Notes: generated from the letters alone by a model not told the origin. Positions 22,346-35,214 are shown, counted from the first letter of the stretch. The stretch is 64,000 bases of DNA from Theocolax elegans (GCA_026168455.1 CM047428.1:87314594-87378593); one strand, 5' to 3'. Translations and numbers: made by a program.

Positions 22346-23190
22346 GAGACAAAAAGGCCGAGGGTCTCTATCAAGATAGCAGGCTCGTTTATGTGACGTT
22401 TATTAGATTTTATTAAGATGACTATTATTACGTCCTGTGGATCGAGCTCCGACGAGCCAAGGGAGGTTGTATGCACTGTATATATATGTATATACAGACC
22501 GGCGTAAAGGCAACTTTGCCGTTTTATTGTTTTCACCTGTTATTATGCCATTGCCGACTCGTCGGTACTAAGTAAATTAAACTCGACGCGAACAAAGCCG
22601 TTTTCCATCTATATACATATATATACATATATACATATATACATATATATATACGTCATCGCTACGATTTATTATATATTTTAAAAAAAGGGCCAACGTA
22701 TAATAATAACCTTCTTCTTTTTCTTCCTCTTCTTCTTCTTCTTCGTCTTCTTTTGTCTATTGTCGATATTGTTAATCTCGTGTTTTTCTCGATTTTTGCA
22801 CGGAAATATAAATATGGTAATATAATCTTTAGTATAATTAAATTACAGAGTGCGACAAAATATTAAAAAAATTATGCGTACTTTATGATGAATATTAAAT
22901 TGTCATGATTATATATATTAAAAAAAAGTATACATACGTTTATTTATATTGCATACATTTGTATTATATTTTTTGATAAAATAATAAAAACTCAATGTTA
23001 ATGTATCAATCTGTCAATTGAATTTAACCTCGAAATCTCAATGTATTAATTTGTGAATCTCATTTAACCTTACAATTAAAAAGATATAAATAATTTATGC
23101 ACTTTATACAGTATTTCTTGTAAATAATCTATTTACAATTAATAAAAATAATTATTTACACATAATTATAGAAAATAAATCACTATGTAA
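22346..23190. other. AT-rich intergenic stretch
   Basis: Holds a (TATATACA)-type repeat at 22605-22655 and a (CTT)n pyrimidine tract at about 22707-22755. No gene seen. Confidence 0.5.
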
Positions 23191-23199
23191 AGAAATAAA

Positions 23200-23290
23200 A
23201 TTTAACCAACAGTTAACCAACAGAACCGTCTAAAATGTGACGGAATAAGCCGTGTCATTGGTTAACCGTTGGTCAATCCGTTGGCTAACA
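23200..23290. repeat. TTAACCAACNG inverted repeat cluster
   Basis: 'tttaaccaacagttaaccaacag' units on the left face 'ggttaaccgttggtcaatccgttgg' units on the right, about 25 bp apart. It is a small palindrome built from repeated ACCAACNG words; related words recur at about 23412 ('taaccaaaagttg'). It is possibly a MITE end or protein-binding array. Confidence 0.5.
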
Positions 23291-23596
23291 TCTTCATTTT
23301 TCGCCAACCGATGTCTAATTGCTTTCTTACGTTTTTTCCAGGGATCTGTTCATCTTTTTATTTCTACATAATGGAGTTGCGAAGATCGACGAAATGTTAT
23401 ATCTTATATTTATGGTCATTAACCAAAAGTTGTCCAACAAGTGTGTAATCAGTTGTCAATAAAGGGTTTGAGATAACCTCAACAATCCGGAATTTTTACT
23501 GGAATAGTTAGATTAAGGGAGTGCCATACTCAGTGGGTTACCGACCGAGCAAAAAAAGATAATTGTTATACATTTTTTAACCAAGTATGCCACCTC

Positions 23597-24312
23597 CTTA
23601 AGGATATGTCCGATTCAGAAATTGGTCATTTTTTTTTATAATTGAAAGAATAAATGTTATAAAAAATCCTGAACGTTAGGCCCTTGGGCACGTTTTAAAC
23701 AATATACCCAAATTTTACTAGATTATTAAATCCATAATTTGATTACGATGTTTGGATTGAAAGTTTAGGCCTTTTTTGACTAATATTTACCTATCTAAAA
23801 TGTTTACTCAATTAATATTGAAAAATGATTTTTTCTTAAAAAAATCAAAACGTCAAGCTCGTCCTTGTATTTTAAGCTATCTATATATGATTTTGTTCAA
23901 ATTTTTAACTCAATATTTTAGATATAATTTTTGAGTTGAAAGTTACAGGGATCTATACCTTTCAACATAAGAATTATGTTGGAAATATCGATTTAAAAAT
24001 CTGAAAAAATCCATATGGGTAGTTTAAAACAAAAGCGTGGGCATGACGTTTTGATTTAAAAAATAAATAAATTTGTTAATAATAATTGAATAAACAATTT
24101 TCGGTCGGTAATTATTAGTCTAAAAAAGCATGAATTTTCTACTCAAAAATCAGAATTAAATTACAGTTTAAAAATCTGAAAAATTTTGAGTATACTGTTT
24201 AAAACATGCCTAAGGACATTTTTTGGGGTTTAGAATTTTTTCAAAAATTTATTATTTTGTTTATAAAAAAATATTAAAAATGACCATTTTCTGAGTCCGA
24301 CATCCCCTTAAG
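23597..24312. mobile_element. TTAA-ended non-autonomous DNA transposon (piggyBac-like MITE)
   Basis: The left end reads TTAA then GGATATGTCCGATTC, continuing 'agaaattggtcattttt'. The right end in reverse complement reads TTAA then GGGGATGTCGGACTC, continuing 'agaaaatggtcattttt'. This gives about 35 bp inverted ends flanked by TTAA, the target used by piggyBac-type transposons. The interior is AT-rich without a transposase. Related copies lie at 33440-33840 and, more decayed, at 15800-15960. Confidence 0.7.
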
Positions 24313-24554
24313 TATATAGTTAAGATTATATCTATTCTTTTTTTACATTTGCTTGTTGCGTCGAATTTTTCACGCTGCCATTGGAATTTTGGTTGTGTCG
24401 AAAGAACAGAATGAAAAGTCTTATTTGATATCATATTTTGGTCATAAAGTCGTAAGTTTTGTGCCAAGAAATATTCCTCGTAAAACGATCAATCAAGCAA
24501 GTAGAAATTTGGGTATTGGTTAACGTTTTGAGGTTAGGAGGAATACCATCAGTG

Positions 24555-24791
24555 TCATATGTGTCGATGATACGGCATTGGCACTTCGACAAATTCGAAA
24601 AATCGTTTCAATTTCACCATGGGGTATTCAGGAGGTAGCCCGTAAATTTCACACCTAAAATTCATCTCGTTCAACCCGTACGTTCGGGTATTGAGAGTGA
24701 GAATCACGTGAAGGTGCGGAAAGGTAAAATATTCGACCGACGAGATTTTTATTCCGCAAGTGTCCTCGCAGTCTGGGTAGATTATAATCAT
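24555..24791 (-). CDS. Unrecognised open frame, possible exon
   Basis: A 78-codon minus-strand frame with fairly balanced composition (Pro, Cys, Glu and Tyr present, no low-complexity run), unlike the Phe/Ile/Lys-biased noise nearby. I recognise no domain and no convincing splice partners. It sits next to a GC-rich island, so it might be an exon of an unidentified gene or chance. Confidence 0.12.
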   Translation of the reverse strand: MIIIYPDCEDTCGIKISSVEYFTFPHLHVILTLNTRTYGLNEMNFRCEIYGLPPEYPMVKLKRFFEFVEVPMPYHRHI

Positions 24792-24794
24792 TGA

Positions 24795-25330
24795 TTATAA
24801 GCCGGTGGACGAGCCTCCGAGGGCTCTATATGTATCGAGGGGAAACCCCAGGAGCAGCGCGCACCCTCCCTTTCCTCGGCGTCGTCGGCTGCCTACGCCA
24901 CCCCCGTCACCCCCTACCATCGGTCTGCGCGTTGGCGCGCGGGCGCGGAAAATAATGAAAGTAATGGAACACGCCCACTGCATTTAGTCGAGCCCCATCC
25001 ACCCCTCCCCATTGTACGTATGCGCGCCGGATTCTCTCTCTACACTGTCCTCTGCTCCGCTCTGCTCCGCTGTACCTGCCACTTTCATTGCCCTTTATTT
25101 CATTATTTTCGCCGCATTCCGGGCTCAACCCCCCGCACATCCTACCGTTTACCCCTATACATACATATATATCCGTACACACGCGTAATATACATATACC
25201 TCTGCGTAGAATATCCAAACCCTTCCTATATATACATACATACATACATACTTCTTTCTTTCTTTCTTCCTTTCTTTCTCGCTCGGTATACTTTCTTCTT
25301 TTTCTCTTTCATCTCTTCCGTATCCATTGT
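24795..25330. other. GC-rich island and pyrimidine-rich tail
   Basis: 24800-25080 is markedly GC-rich, with CpGs, a 'gcgcgttggcgcgcgggcgcgg' block near 24926 and 'ctctgctccg' in tandem near 25052. It then grades into CTTT-rich low-complexity sequence. This could be a promoter or first exon; no conserved frame is visible. Confidence 0.4.
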
Positions 25331-28300
25331 GTCTCCTACGCGTATTCTCGTACATATATACACGTGCATGCCTGCATGTGTCTGTACTTATGGCTTTTTT
25401 TTCTTTAAAAAATTATTCGTGAATACGATTATTCATGATTTTCACTTGATAAAGTAATTTTTTTAGACACATTTATGTATGTAGCGCTTTACGAAAAAAA
25501 CAAAGGTTTTCCAAAAAGTGTCTAAATACATTTCTGTAATAAGTTTTGGATTTACGAAGACAATCTCAAATAAAAAAAAATATTACGTCACCCATAAGAG
25601 CTCTATATCTTTTTTTATCTATTTTTAAACTAATAAAATAATTTTTTTATTAATCTACAAAACTTTTAAGTTTTCCTACATACGGTATATGTAAAAGTAT
25701 CTGTCCGTGTGAAGGTTTTACATGGTATATAGATATATGGAACAATTTTATTCATTGTTTTTAGTATATCAACTATTATGACTAATATACAATTACAATT
25801 TTTATGGATGTATGGAAATTTGTTAAAAAAATTACAGAATTTTAAAGTTTTTATTTAAATATTTGTAAAATTATTCTAAAACCAAACGCAAAGAAAAGCT
25901 TAAAAAATTTTACATTTTTTAATTTTTCAATATTGCGCAAACTCTCATTTTTAGCAACAATTAAATTCACATATATAATAATTAGATACTCGGGCGATTT
26001 ATAGTCAATATATAAATTCATTTTTTTAAATAATAATGGGTATAAAACTTTTGTTAAATAATTTTTATATGGAAAATTAAAGGTATAATATGTGTTAAGT
26101 ATATAAGAAAATAAGGATGACTATTCACTTGCCAAATAAATTGTCAAATGAATTCTCATATCGTTTTATAAGTGCTACAATTGTTTGTTTTTCGATGTAC
26201 TTGGGAGAAATAATTGAAAAATTATAACATAAAAGTATTTTAGTTATCACTATTTTTCTGAAAAATCACTTGTCTACAGTCTACTTAATATCGATGAGCA
26301 AAAAATTTAATCTCCGAGTTTTTTTCTTTTTACATTTTTAAAAAATTAAATAAAAGTACTTGTTTATTATAGGAGAATATTAGAAATTTGTTTTAATACT
26401 TAAATTTGTAATATAATTATAACATAATAAAAAAATGAAACATTCCACTTTTAGTTCATTGGTACTAATTGGATTTTGTGGCCGATTTTTGAGGAAGATA
26501 ATAGCCATCGAAGAGATATTTGCGAGATTTGGAATTTTTACCCAAGTGGTACGTACAAAATAGTAATTAAAACTTATATACATGCGATTTATATAATTGG
26601 TATTTATTTCAATATTTATAATGTATGTGACATATTACGAAAAAACATCAAATTATTCCAAAGTTAGAAAAAAAATAAACAAAATTTTTGAGTTAAATTT
26701 TCATTAAAATTTCTAATCATTTTTCTTTTATTCGATTTGAGTTTGCTTTTAAAACTCGATTTGGATGTTAATTTAATTTTAATAATTTCTAATTTTTACT
26801 AGAGTACCAATAAAAACACGGCTCCTTTTTCTTTAAAATTATTACAAGAGAAAACGTATCTGAATATCTTACGATAGGTATATTCCAAGTTCCAACAATG
26901 TGAGACTAACCTAAGTTAGAGTAACCATAAATTAAAATAATTTTAATAACTTATTTAATATTAATTTTACTATTTACATATTCCTCTTAGAAGAAATGAC
27001 AAACATCTGTGAATCTCAAGAATTAAAAGTAAAATTGAAAAATGTATTTCAATTGATCACTTGAGACTAGTCATTTTCGGAATCACTGACCAAAACCAAA
27101 TGGTTTCGAATAAGCATCGATTCGTCATATTGAACCGGTACCGCGCAAAGGTAATCCATGTATATGTATATACGTATGTGTTATTGGAAAAAATAAAATT
27201 ACGCTCAAAGCGATTCAACAAACACCAATCACAAACGATTTTCGTATTTATAAAAGAAGAAAGAATAAAGTAAGTTAAAGTTCCAAGAAAATGTCGAGTG
27301 CAAAATCGATGCTGGTCATGATATTATATCCTCGCGCGTGTATGGTAATGATACACATACGGGGGGGGCAATAAGTCGCCTCCAGGTTTTGAGGTGAAGA
27401 AGATCAATCGCAAAGGTGCACGTTCACTCTTCGTACGCACTTGTTCGTTTTTTCTCCTTTTCAAAATTCTCGAAGGTCAACGCGTACTTCGAAATTACGG
27501 TTAATTGTATTACATTAGCACAATCTTAGGTGGGCGGGAAACATAGTGATCGGCCAAGTTTAAATTAAAATATATCCGCGCGTGTGCGTAGTCCTCTTGT
27601 TATTTTATCCAAGTATAATAATGCACCGAACGAAAATTATTCAACGTCGAAATAAAATTGTTTCACCAAGCGACGATTCGCGCAACGAGAGAAATATTTC
27701 TAGCCTTTTTACATTACAAAATAATAAAAGGCAAATTATTATTTTTACCGGAGTTGACATTTTTTTTTATTCAAGGTGTGTGAGATCTAAATTGCCAAAA
27801 ACCTACTAAGAAAATCCCAGAAATTTTAAAACCTAATTATAAGGAAAATTCGGAAATGATCACATATACTGTTCAAAACAAATAGAATATAGCGTAACAG
27901 AGATATTTTTACGAAATAATTAATTGTTAATTAATTATATATGTTAATAACTATTTTTGGTCGATAATATATACCCTATAAAACAATGATTCACGACTGC
28001 TCATAAATTTCGCAGATTTATCAATAAAAAGGTATGAAAAAATTCGATTAATAGACGTTATCGATCTTCCTGATCAAATAAATATATGTACGCAATATTA
28101 GTTTCGACTAATTTAAATAGTTTTTATTTTATAGATATAATATGCGAATACCGATACTTTTTAATTAAATTATGAATCTTGTTTCTTATTTATTGATTTT
28201 TTTTGTAAACTAATGTGCACTATATTTAAGATGCAATTATTTTACCATAGTTTTCTAATCTCTTTGAATACTTTTGTTATTCACTATATACTGAATTTTC

Positions 28301-28440
28301 CGAAAATCTGGCGTTTCTATTAACAGAATGCATATCGATAAGATTTGTTTTTGCTCATACTTTTAACTATTTTCAGTTAGTATCCAAGATGCGCCTGTAT
28401 TAACAATTTTCTTAATATAAAAAACTTAGTCAAAAGTGAC
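25331..28440. other. AT-rich non-coding stretch
   Basis: I see no supported exon or RNA. A modestly GC-richer section at 27290-27600 contains a run of nine G at 27361-27369. Short frames here are compositional. Confidence 0.5.
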
Positions 28441-29128
28441 TGTCAAATTAAAGAAAAAAAATAAGTGTATATGTAACTTACATGCGCGGATCGAAAAATT
28501 TCGAGTTCGATGAAAGAGAGCGACGTTAGACTCTCAGGATTAGAGAACGTGAAAAAGCCGGCATAAAGAGAGGTGTATAGGTTTGGGTTGTTGTATAGAA
28601 AGTAAATAAGGAAGGGTGACAACAAGCCGGTCACGTCGCTTACTTATTGTCCTTAACTCTGTTTGGAATGGCTCTAATGCGTTTACGCCACTACTTCTCT
28701 CTCTATACATATACCCTTGCAGCTCCTATTGTACCCTATACATACCCATATATTTTACGGTGATAGCGCTCCTTTTCTTCTGCTAAACGTCATCTTCCTC
28801 CACTTCTTTTTTTACTTTTTCTTTGTCTTTTCTTCGTTTGATGATATAAATATTGAAATTAATTACGGGGGAATATATCCATATATACCTATATCCACTG
28901 AAAAATTTGTATCAGCAATGCAAATTATTATGAATTAGTATGTTCTTTCTTTCTTTTTTTTAAGGAATGAAAAAATCATTGGCTTTCGTACCGCTACGTA
29001 TCGAATATCATTTAAAAGGAATGTAAATCGACAAAAATAAAATTACAAAATATTAAATATAATAATAAAACATTTCCAATGTGTGATCGAGAGACTTCCG
29101 AAAATCGTTGAACTCTCCCATTTTTTAG
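28441..29128. other. Mixed-composition intergenic stretch
   Basis: No recognised gene or repeat. The 28490-28690 part is less AT-rich than its surroundings. Confidence 0.4.
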
Positions 29129-29569
29129 CGGGGTGCCAAATCCAAGTTTTATCCTCTCTACCTAACCAACTTCGAAAATCACATAAAATTAGTTGTAATT
29201 AAAAAAGTAAGTGAATTTACGTAAATCTAGGAGAAGAGTCCCTTTCCTTTATGAATAATCTATATGTCTTTAAAAATTGAAGGAAAAATATTGACTAGTT
29301 TTCGAGAAAATTCTTACCAAAAATCTTGACGTACCTTTTAATTAGTCGAGCGTATAACCTCAAATTATCATAAATTTTGGTAAGGGATTACTCGAAAACC
29401 AATCGATATTTTTGCTTCAAATTTTGAAGTGAGGTAGATTATTAATAAAGGAAGGGGACTGTTCTTCTGGATTTGCGTAAATTATCATCCTTATTTAATT
29501 ATAACTCATTTTCTATGACTTTTGAGGCTGGTTAGGTAGGGAGGATAAAAGTTGACTTTGGTACCCCCT
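29129..29569. mobile_element. Foldback MITE, ~440 bp
   Basis: The arms are imperfect reverse complements for about 200 bp. The left begins 'ggggtgccaaatcc' and continues 'ttttatcctc', 'tacctaacca'; the right ends 'tggttaggtagg', 'gaggataaaa', 'ggtacccc'. The symmetry centre is at about 29350. No coding capacity. The arms are appreciably diverged by substitution, so this is an older insertion. Confidence 0.75.
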
Positions 29570-29639
29570 CAATTCATAACCTACATATTATACCGATTAT
29601 AAAAACTATAATAATCTATAAATCAATGACGGCCATCCA

Positions 29640-30100
29640 TATATGACATTTATTGAATATTTTATATTACAGTTCAATTATTGTACTGTACTATATTGAA
29701 CCAAGTAGAATCACCTTTTTTCGTTTTTTGGAGAACGCTTGAACTCGATGTTGGAAGAATGCAAATTCTACCATCTCGGTGTATAATGAAGGATGTCGCG
29801 TTTTGTTCGAAGGTCGTGACGATTAATAGTTGAAAATATTGCTCGATCTCAAAGATATATATAGAAGTCTCCCAAAAGTATTGAGTGAATCCAACGTTTC
29901 TTGGTATACTTACATTACCAATTTCAAAACTATTTTTGACTGTTTCTACATCCGAGAAATCATAAAGAGTTATTTGAGTATACAGATACATAGATATGTT
30001 TATACGCAGAGGGTCGGTGTTATTCAGGAGGCGAGAGATATAGGTCCGGTGTATCCTCACACACTATCCTCTCGGTTTCCCTAGACCAATTTCGTTTACG
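29640..30100. other. Non-coding stretch, overlapping open frames only
   Basis: Frames of 84-128 codons overlap on both strands here, but none shows a recognisable domain or splice context. Confidence 0.3.
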
Positions 30101-30454
30101 CGATTTCTCAATAGCCTTTAATTTTTTGCCGTTGAGGCGCCGCGAGAGGAGTGGCGAGGAGAGGAGACGGGGGAGAAGGGTGTTGGGTAGTTGGGTAGAT
30201 ATATACATACATAGATATATATATGCGTGCACGTACGTCGATACGTGGAGAACGTAGAGGCGCGCGTGAGTTTGACCGAGTGTGGGTGTATATAGGTGGT
30301 AGAGGGAATCGGGTCGTGCAAATCGAATCAACCGGAAGCGGACTGACGCAGTACACGGCCGACAATGTTATTTGTTAGCGGGAAGCGTTGAAGTAACCCC
30401 GGTGTAGGTTGAAACGAGGCCAGATTGCCCGGTGATCAAGTTAAACGGCACGTG

Positions 30455-30492
<38 letters not shown>

Positions 30493-30860
30493 ACCCTAGC
30501 TCTCGCTCTCGGGGCAACCTGGATTAATCGACTCTCGATGCCCGCGATTTCGCATTTGTCCTTTCATACATACATATATACATATAGGGGTGGTGTGCAC
30601 CCGCGTATACGCTCGATCCCGGATCTCCACACGCCCCCCCCCCCACCACCACTCCCACCACTCCCACCCCTGTACAGGTCTAATTGCTTTATTACATTCG
30701 TCCTCTCTCTTCGATCTAGTTTATCGGGGACACTTGGTTTTACAAATTTCTAGATTGATATATACGTGAGAGAGGGAGAATTTGAATCGGGGATGTTTCG
30801 TACACGGCTCAAAGGTTCATTCGACCTAGGGGGCGTGGACCCGCGACCCGGATGAAAGGA
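30100..30860. other. GC-rich island with (CT)n tract
   Basis: A block of raised GC with many CpGs, a (CT)n run at 30457-30490, poly-C at about 30634 and ACC/ACT repeats at 30645-30670. In AT-rich surroundings it is a candidate promoter or 5' exon region; no conserved frame is visible. Confidence 0.4.
30457..30490. repeat. (CT)n microsatellite
   Basis: Uninterrupted CT run inside the GC-rich island. Confidence 0.95.
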
Positions 30861-31246
30861 TTCTTCGAGATTTATTATTATACTTGTAATTCGGTTTGCC
30901 TTTTACGAGCTGCGTTTACCCAGACACTCCTCACCCCCCCCCCCCCTCTCTCTCTCTCTTTCGCTCATTTACTCGAGAATATATTGTCGATATGGCACGT
31001 GGGACGCGTTCAAAGAGAGACACGTGAAACGCAATACTTTTATACTTTTCCTTTTCCTTACGAATACGCATATTTTTCAATACTCACCACGTGGCTAATT
31101 TATATTCTTTATTAAACATTTTTTCAACATTGTTTTATTATGATTTTTGAATAACAAGTTTCTGTATACAAATTCAGTTGCACGGTATATGGATGCATAG
31201 AAATTTACAACTGAGGAGTATACTTACTTCGATATACTTACTCTCC

Positions 31247-31907
31247 ATACTAACCGACTGATTCACTAGTGGAAACCAAGGCCTTCGTTTTCTAATTTTA
31301 AAAATATGAGGAAAGCCAAAGATTTAGACCCTAACGCTACTTTTTATCAAAGTCATATGCTACCAAACCAAATTTTTCACTGCACATAAAATACCTCTTC
31401 TTATAGTTTGAATGTTTATAACTAATAAGCTACTAAATATAGCTATTTGAATTTGATTTTAAAAGAAACGATGAACAGATGAAATAGACGCGTTTAAAAA
31501 AAATAAGCGTCAGTCCGTTTATTTGGCTAAAAGCTATAAAAAAAATAACAACTAACAAGGTAAGAAAATTTGTTTCCAAATTTTAATTGAAAGGTATTAC
31601 AATTTTTCTTTCTTCTCTAATTTTACGCCAAATAGACGGATTTGAGCTCATTTTTATATAATCGTATATCTATTTGATCTTAGTTTTCATTTGATACCAT
31701 ATTCTAATAGCTTTTTTTAGTAGCTTATTAATTATAAACAATCAAAATATAAAAAGAGGTATTTTTTGATAATTTGGGTTGGTAACGTATAATTTTGGTA
31801 AAGAAAGCATTAATGCCTAAAACTCTGGTTTTCTTCATATTTTTACAATAAAAAACGTATCCTAGAATTTGGATAATATCTGTGTTCCGAAGGCTCCTGG
31901 TTAGTAT
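31247..31907. mobile_element. Foldback MITE, ~660 bp
   Basis: The ends read 'atactaacc' and 'ggttagtat'. The arms, roughly 31247-31470 and 31690-31907, are imperfect reverse complements sharing 'aaaaatatgagga'/'cttcatattttt', 'aatacctctt', 'gtttataa' and 'ataagctacta'. The centre is AT-rich with no frame. A fragment resembling one end ('tatcctagagtttg', 'taatatctgtgtccc') occurs at about 55274-55308. Confidence 0.75.
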
Positions 31908-33430
31908 AATGTGATATCATTATTATTAATGAATTTATTTATTTATTATATACCTAATAAAGATGAAATCATTGATCAAATATTTTTTTAGTCAAAATAA
32001 TTCCACATAATCTTAATATCATGTCATAGACACTATAATAGAAATTTGACAGTTCATTTATTGTACGAGTTAAAAAATATTTTATAAGTTACCAATCTCC
32101 CATTGTTTTTCTAAAAAATCACAAATTTCTAGTAGGCTGACTCTTCACCATTGTATAATAATTATTTCAACGTAAGTATGTGTTTTTTTCGCTAGTTTAC
32201 ATAAACTCTGGATTCTAGGTGATTAATTCCCATATACGAGGGTTAATGCCCTTATTTTTAATAATTTGCAGTATATAACGAGCTGCATTTCACGTCGATA
32301 AAGTATATATAGGTAATACAGGATAAAAATGATTAAGCCGTACCAGTTATAATATATTAACCAATCGAGAAATACAGATACTATAGCGGTATATATATAT
32401 AGGTATACAAAGACGGGTAAAAAGAAACCCCGTGCTGCGTAAAGACCGCAAGAAAACGAAAACGAAGCGTGCGTACACGCAGCGCACACACAGACGCGTG
32501 CGCGCGCGCGTAAACACCATGACAAGTGTACGCGAAACGCTGTCAAGTTAAATAGCTGGTAAAGAGGGCACGTCGTGGGGGGTTCCATGAATACGCGCCC
32601 GTTAGGCTAACAAGCTGTCAAGACGTCGCCGCGTGTCACGTCGAGCTCTCTCACTCTCTCTGTTTTATCCCCGCAACCTCTTTATTCGCCGTCGTTCTTT
32701 CTCTTTCTGATAAATAAATCCGCCCGGAGTTTCTCCCACGAGAGGAGATCGAATTCACGTCGACTAATGACTTTGGTACCTACCTCCCCCCACCCCCACC
32801 CCAAACCCCCGCCACCGTGCCAGTCTATCCGCGTTAATTGAGGATTTTCCTTACGTTTAATCGCCTCGAATTATGGACGTTAATACGCAAATTTTACCTT
32901 TTATTTCTTATTTTTACATTTTAACGAGCTTCCGATTACTTAATCGGTATCGTCATTTTTTAACAGTTCTCTTTTCTCTCTCTATCTACATACTTTTTTC
33001 ATCGTACAGTTCGCTTAGTGTAAGGATATACAATTGAATAAAGTTTACACGTCTTAACTATATGTCAACGGAAATGTCAAACTCGTTATGATATTATGCG
33101 AATCATAATATAGTTACCAACTGTTTATACAATAATTAATGTAAGGAAAATCAGGATTTATTGCCTTTTATGTTATGATTCAATTTATAATTGTACAAAG
33201 TTTCAAGACGATTGGTCGTATCCATATAATTTATTTTAACTAATTTTTCAATCCCCTGTAGGGATGTACGTCGGAGTGTACACAAAAGACCACGCGCTTA
33301 TATCCGCTATTTTCATACTACTCGTTAATTATTTACAATTTTTCATAATTACTGGCTAATCTCATTTTTATCATCGCGTATTTTTTCTAATTGACAATAA
33401 CAAACGTGCGATTACGCAGGAATATCAAAA
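31908..33430. other. Intergenic stretch with GC-rich island
   Basis: Mostly AT-rich. 32440-32830 is GC-rich, with CpG-dense sequence, a (GC)-rich alternating block near 32497 and CCCCCACCCC tracts near 32790. No exon recognised; the island may be regulatory. Confidence 0.4.
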
Positions 33431-33439
33431 ATAAATTTA

Positions 33440-33840
33440 AATAAGTCGGTCCCAAATTATAGAAATCTTCACCTCTCAACCCAAAAATTACATCTAAAAT
33501 GTCGAATTAAAAATCTGAACAAAATTCATACGTATAGTTTAAAACATAAGGAAGAGCTTGACATTTTGATTTTTTAAGAAAAAAATTTTTTTTTAATAAT
33601 AATTAAGTAAATAATGTTTAGTCGGTAATTATTAGTCAGAAAAGGTATAACCTAGCTTTCAAATCAAACATCGCAATCAAATTATGTATTTAAAAATCTG
33701 AAAAAATGTGGGTATATATTATTTAAACATGCCTAAGTGCCTGACTGATCTGTTTAGTATTATTTAAAAACATTTATTCATTTTTTTTTATAAAAAAAAG
33801 TGAAGATCGACCATTTTCCGAGTCCGACATCCCCTTCCGT
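33440..33840. mobile_element. Second, truncated copy of the TTAA-ended MITE
   Basis: Matches the right-hand part of 23597-24312 in the same orientation: 'ggtaattattagtc', 'aaaaatctgaaaaa', 'aaacatgcctaag', and the terminal 'gaccattttc'/'gagtccgacatcccctt'. The left inverted end is missing and the right TTAA is altered, so this is an older, 5'-truncated relative. Confidence 0.65.
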
Positions 33841-35200
33841 GACATCGGCCCTTAAGGGTTAAAAAGTATAAAATTTTAGCTTACTTGGTTAATTGCGCTT
33901 GTATTAAAATTACAATTCAATAAGATAATAGTAATAATATTTTACGAGTCGCTAACCACAAAATACGAATTTCATTTAAAATTTAGAAGTCGTTGAGGAA
34001 TGTAAAATTTCGTGTATGAGACTATTGTCGGGGAGGTGTTTTTATACCTGGACATGATAAAGGCGCATTTGTTGGGAAAGTTTATCGGTCCAAGTGCGGA
34101 GGGTAAACGCACCGCGTAAGTATATATTTCGATTGTGACGAAACTGATCGAACAAATAAAAAAAGTGCAGAAGAAGGTTGAAAAATCGAATGATCCAGGT
34201 AAGGTGTTTAATTTATACACGCGTCGACGATGATTACCGGACGATAAATACGTGCCCGAAACCGTCACTGGTATGTATTATATATAGTGTACGTAGAGTG
34301 TACTGCACTAATTAGCCCGGTTATTCAGTTATACGCGAGACATCACGTTGAGGTTACGCCGCGATAAAGAGTGTCCTCGTCTATACCGACGTCCGACACT
34401 ATATCTGTGTTACCCGAAAAATAGTGTATTTTAGGAGTGTCTATGGTCGTGCGAACGAGTGTCGATAAATCGATATATGTGTGGAATAGAACGAGGTAAA
34501 TAATCCGCATTTATCATGGAAAAGGAAGAGAGAGAATGGGAGAGTGTGAGAAAGAGCGAATTTACGAGGTGATATACGTGAAGGGAGTGCAAAAGTACCA
34601 CGAGATTCGTATCTCCACGACGTGTTTAAAAATAATTACCGCACAAGATTCGACGATAGTCACGGAGTCTCTTACCGCCTCTCTCTCTCTCTCTCTCCCT
34701 GTACGTAATATCCCTTTCTTGCTCGATCTCGGGTAAAAATAGAGACTCGAGTGGCTTCTGCCTCCTCTCGTCATTTACAACATAAAGCTGAGCACTTCTT
34801 TGTGAACAGCCACCCCCTTCCCCAAGCCCGTTTTATTTCTTATTCTCCTTTCTTCTTTTTTTTAAACCCGCGTGTTGTTGCTCGCTCATTTTTAACCTCG
34901 TGTCCTTCCCTCGCTCTACGAGCTCTAAATCTAATTAGGAAATTCAAATTAACTATTTTTTTCGAATGGTGAAATTATAGTAATTTATGTGACTTTGGGC
35001 CGTGATGTAAAGTACACCTCGTTAGTCTCATATAGATATTTCAAATACGTAAATCAGATGATTTTTTTTTTATTATACTTAATTTTGTATAATTAAGTAA
35101 TGGTTGTTATAGCGGAATACCTGATTGGCAGTGGATTTTTCTTTGAACTAGCACGTTTTCAAAAATCGGTATAAAATAACTTGTTATCATCTCTAAAATT
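33841..35200. other. Non-coding stretch
   Basis: No gene recognised. A somewhat GC-richer part at 34070-34940 includes a short (CT)n run at about 34678-34698. The open frames here lack domains and splice context. Confidence 0.45.
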
Positions 35201-35214
35201 AATAGTTTTCGTGC

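Noticed and set aside
22012..22536. 174-codon minus-strand frame, Ser/Pro/Leu-rich
   Set aside because: Driven by the purine/pyrimidine tract (GA, GAA, GGA repeats). No motif outside the low-complexity part.
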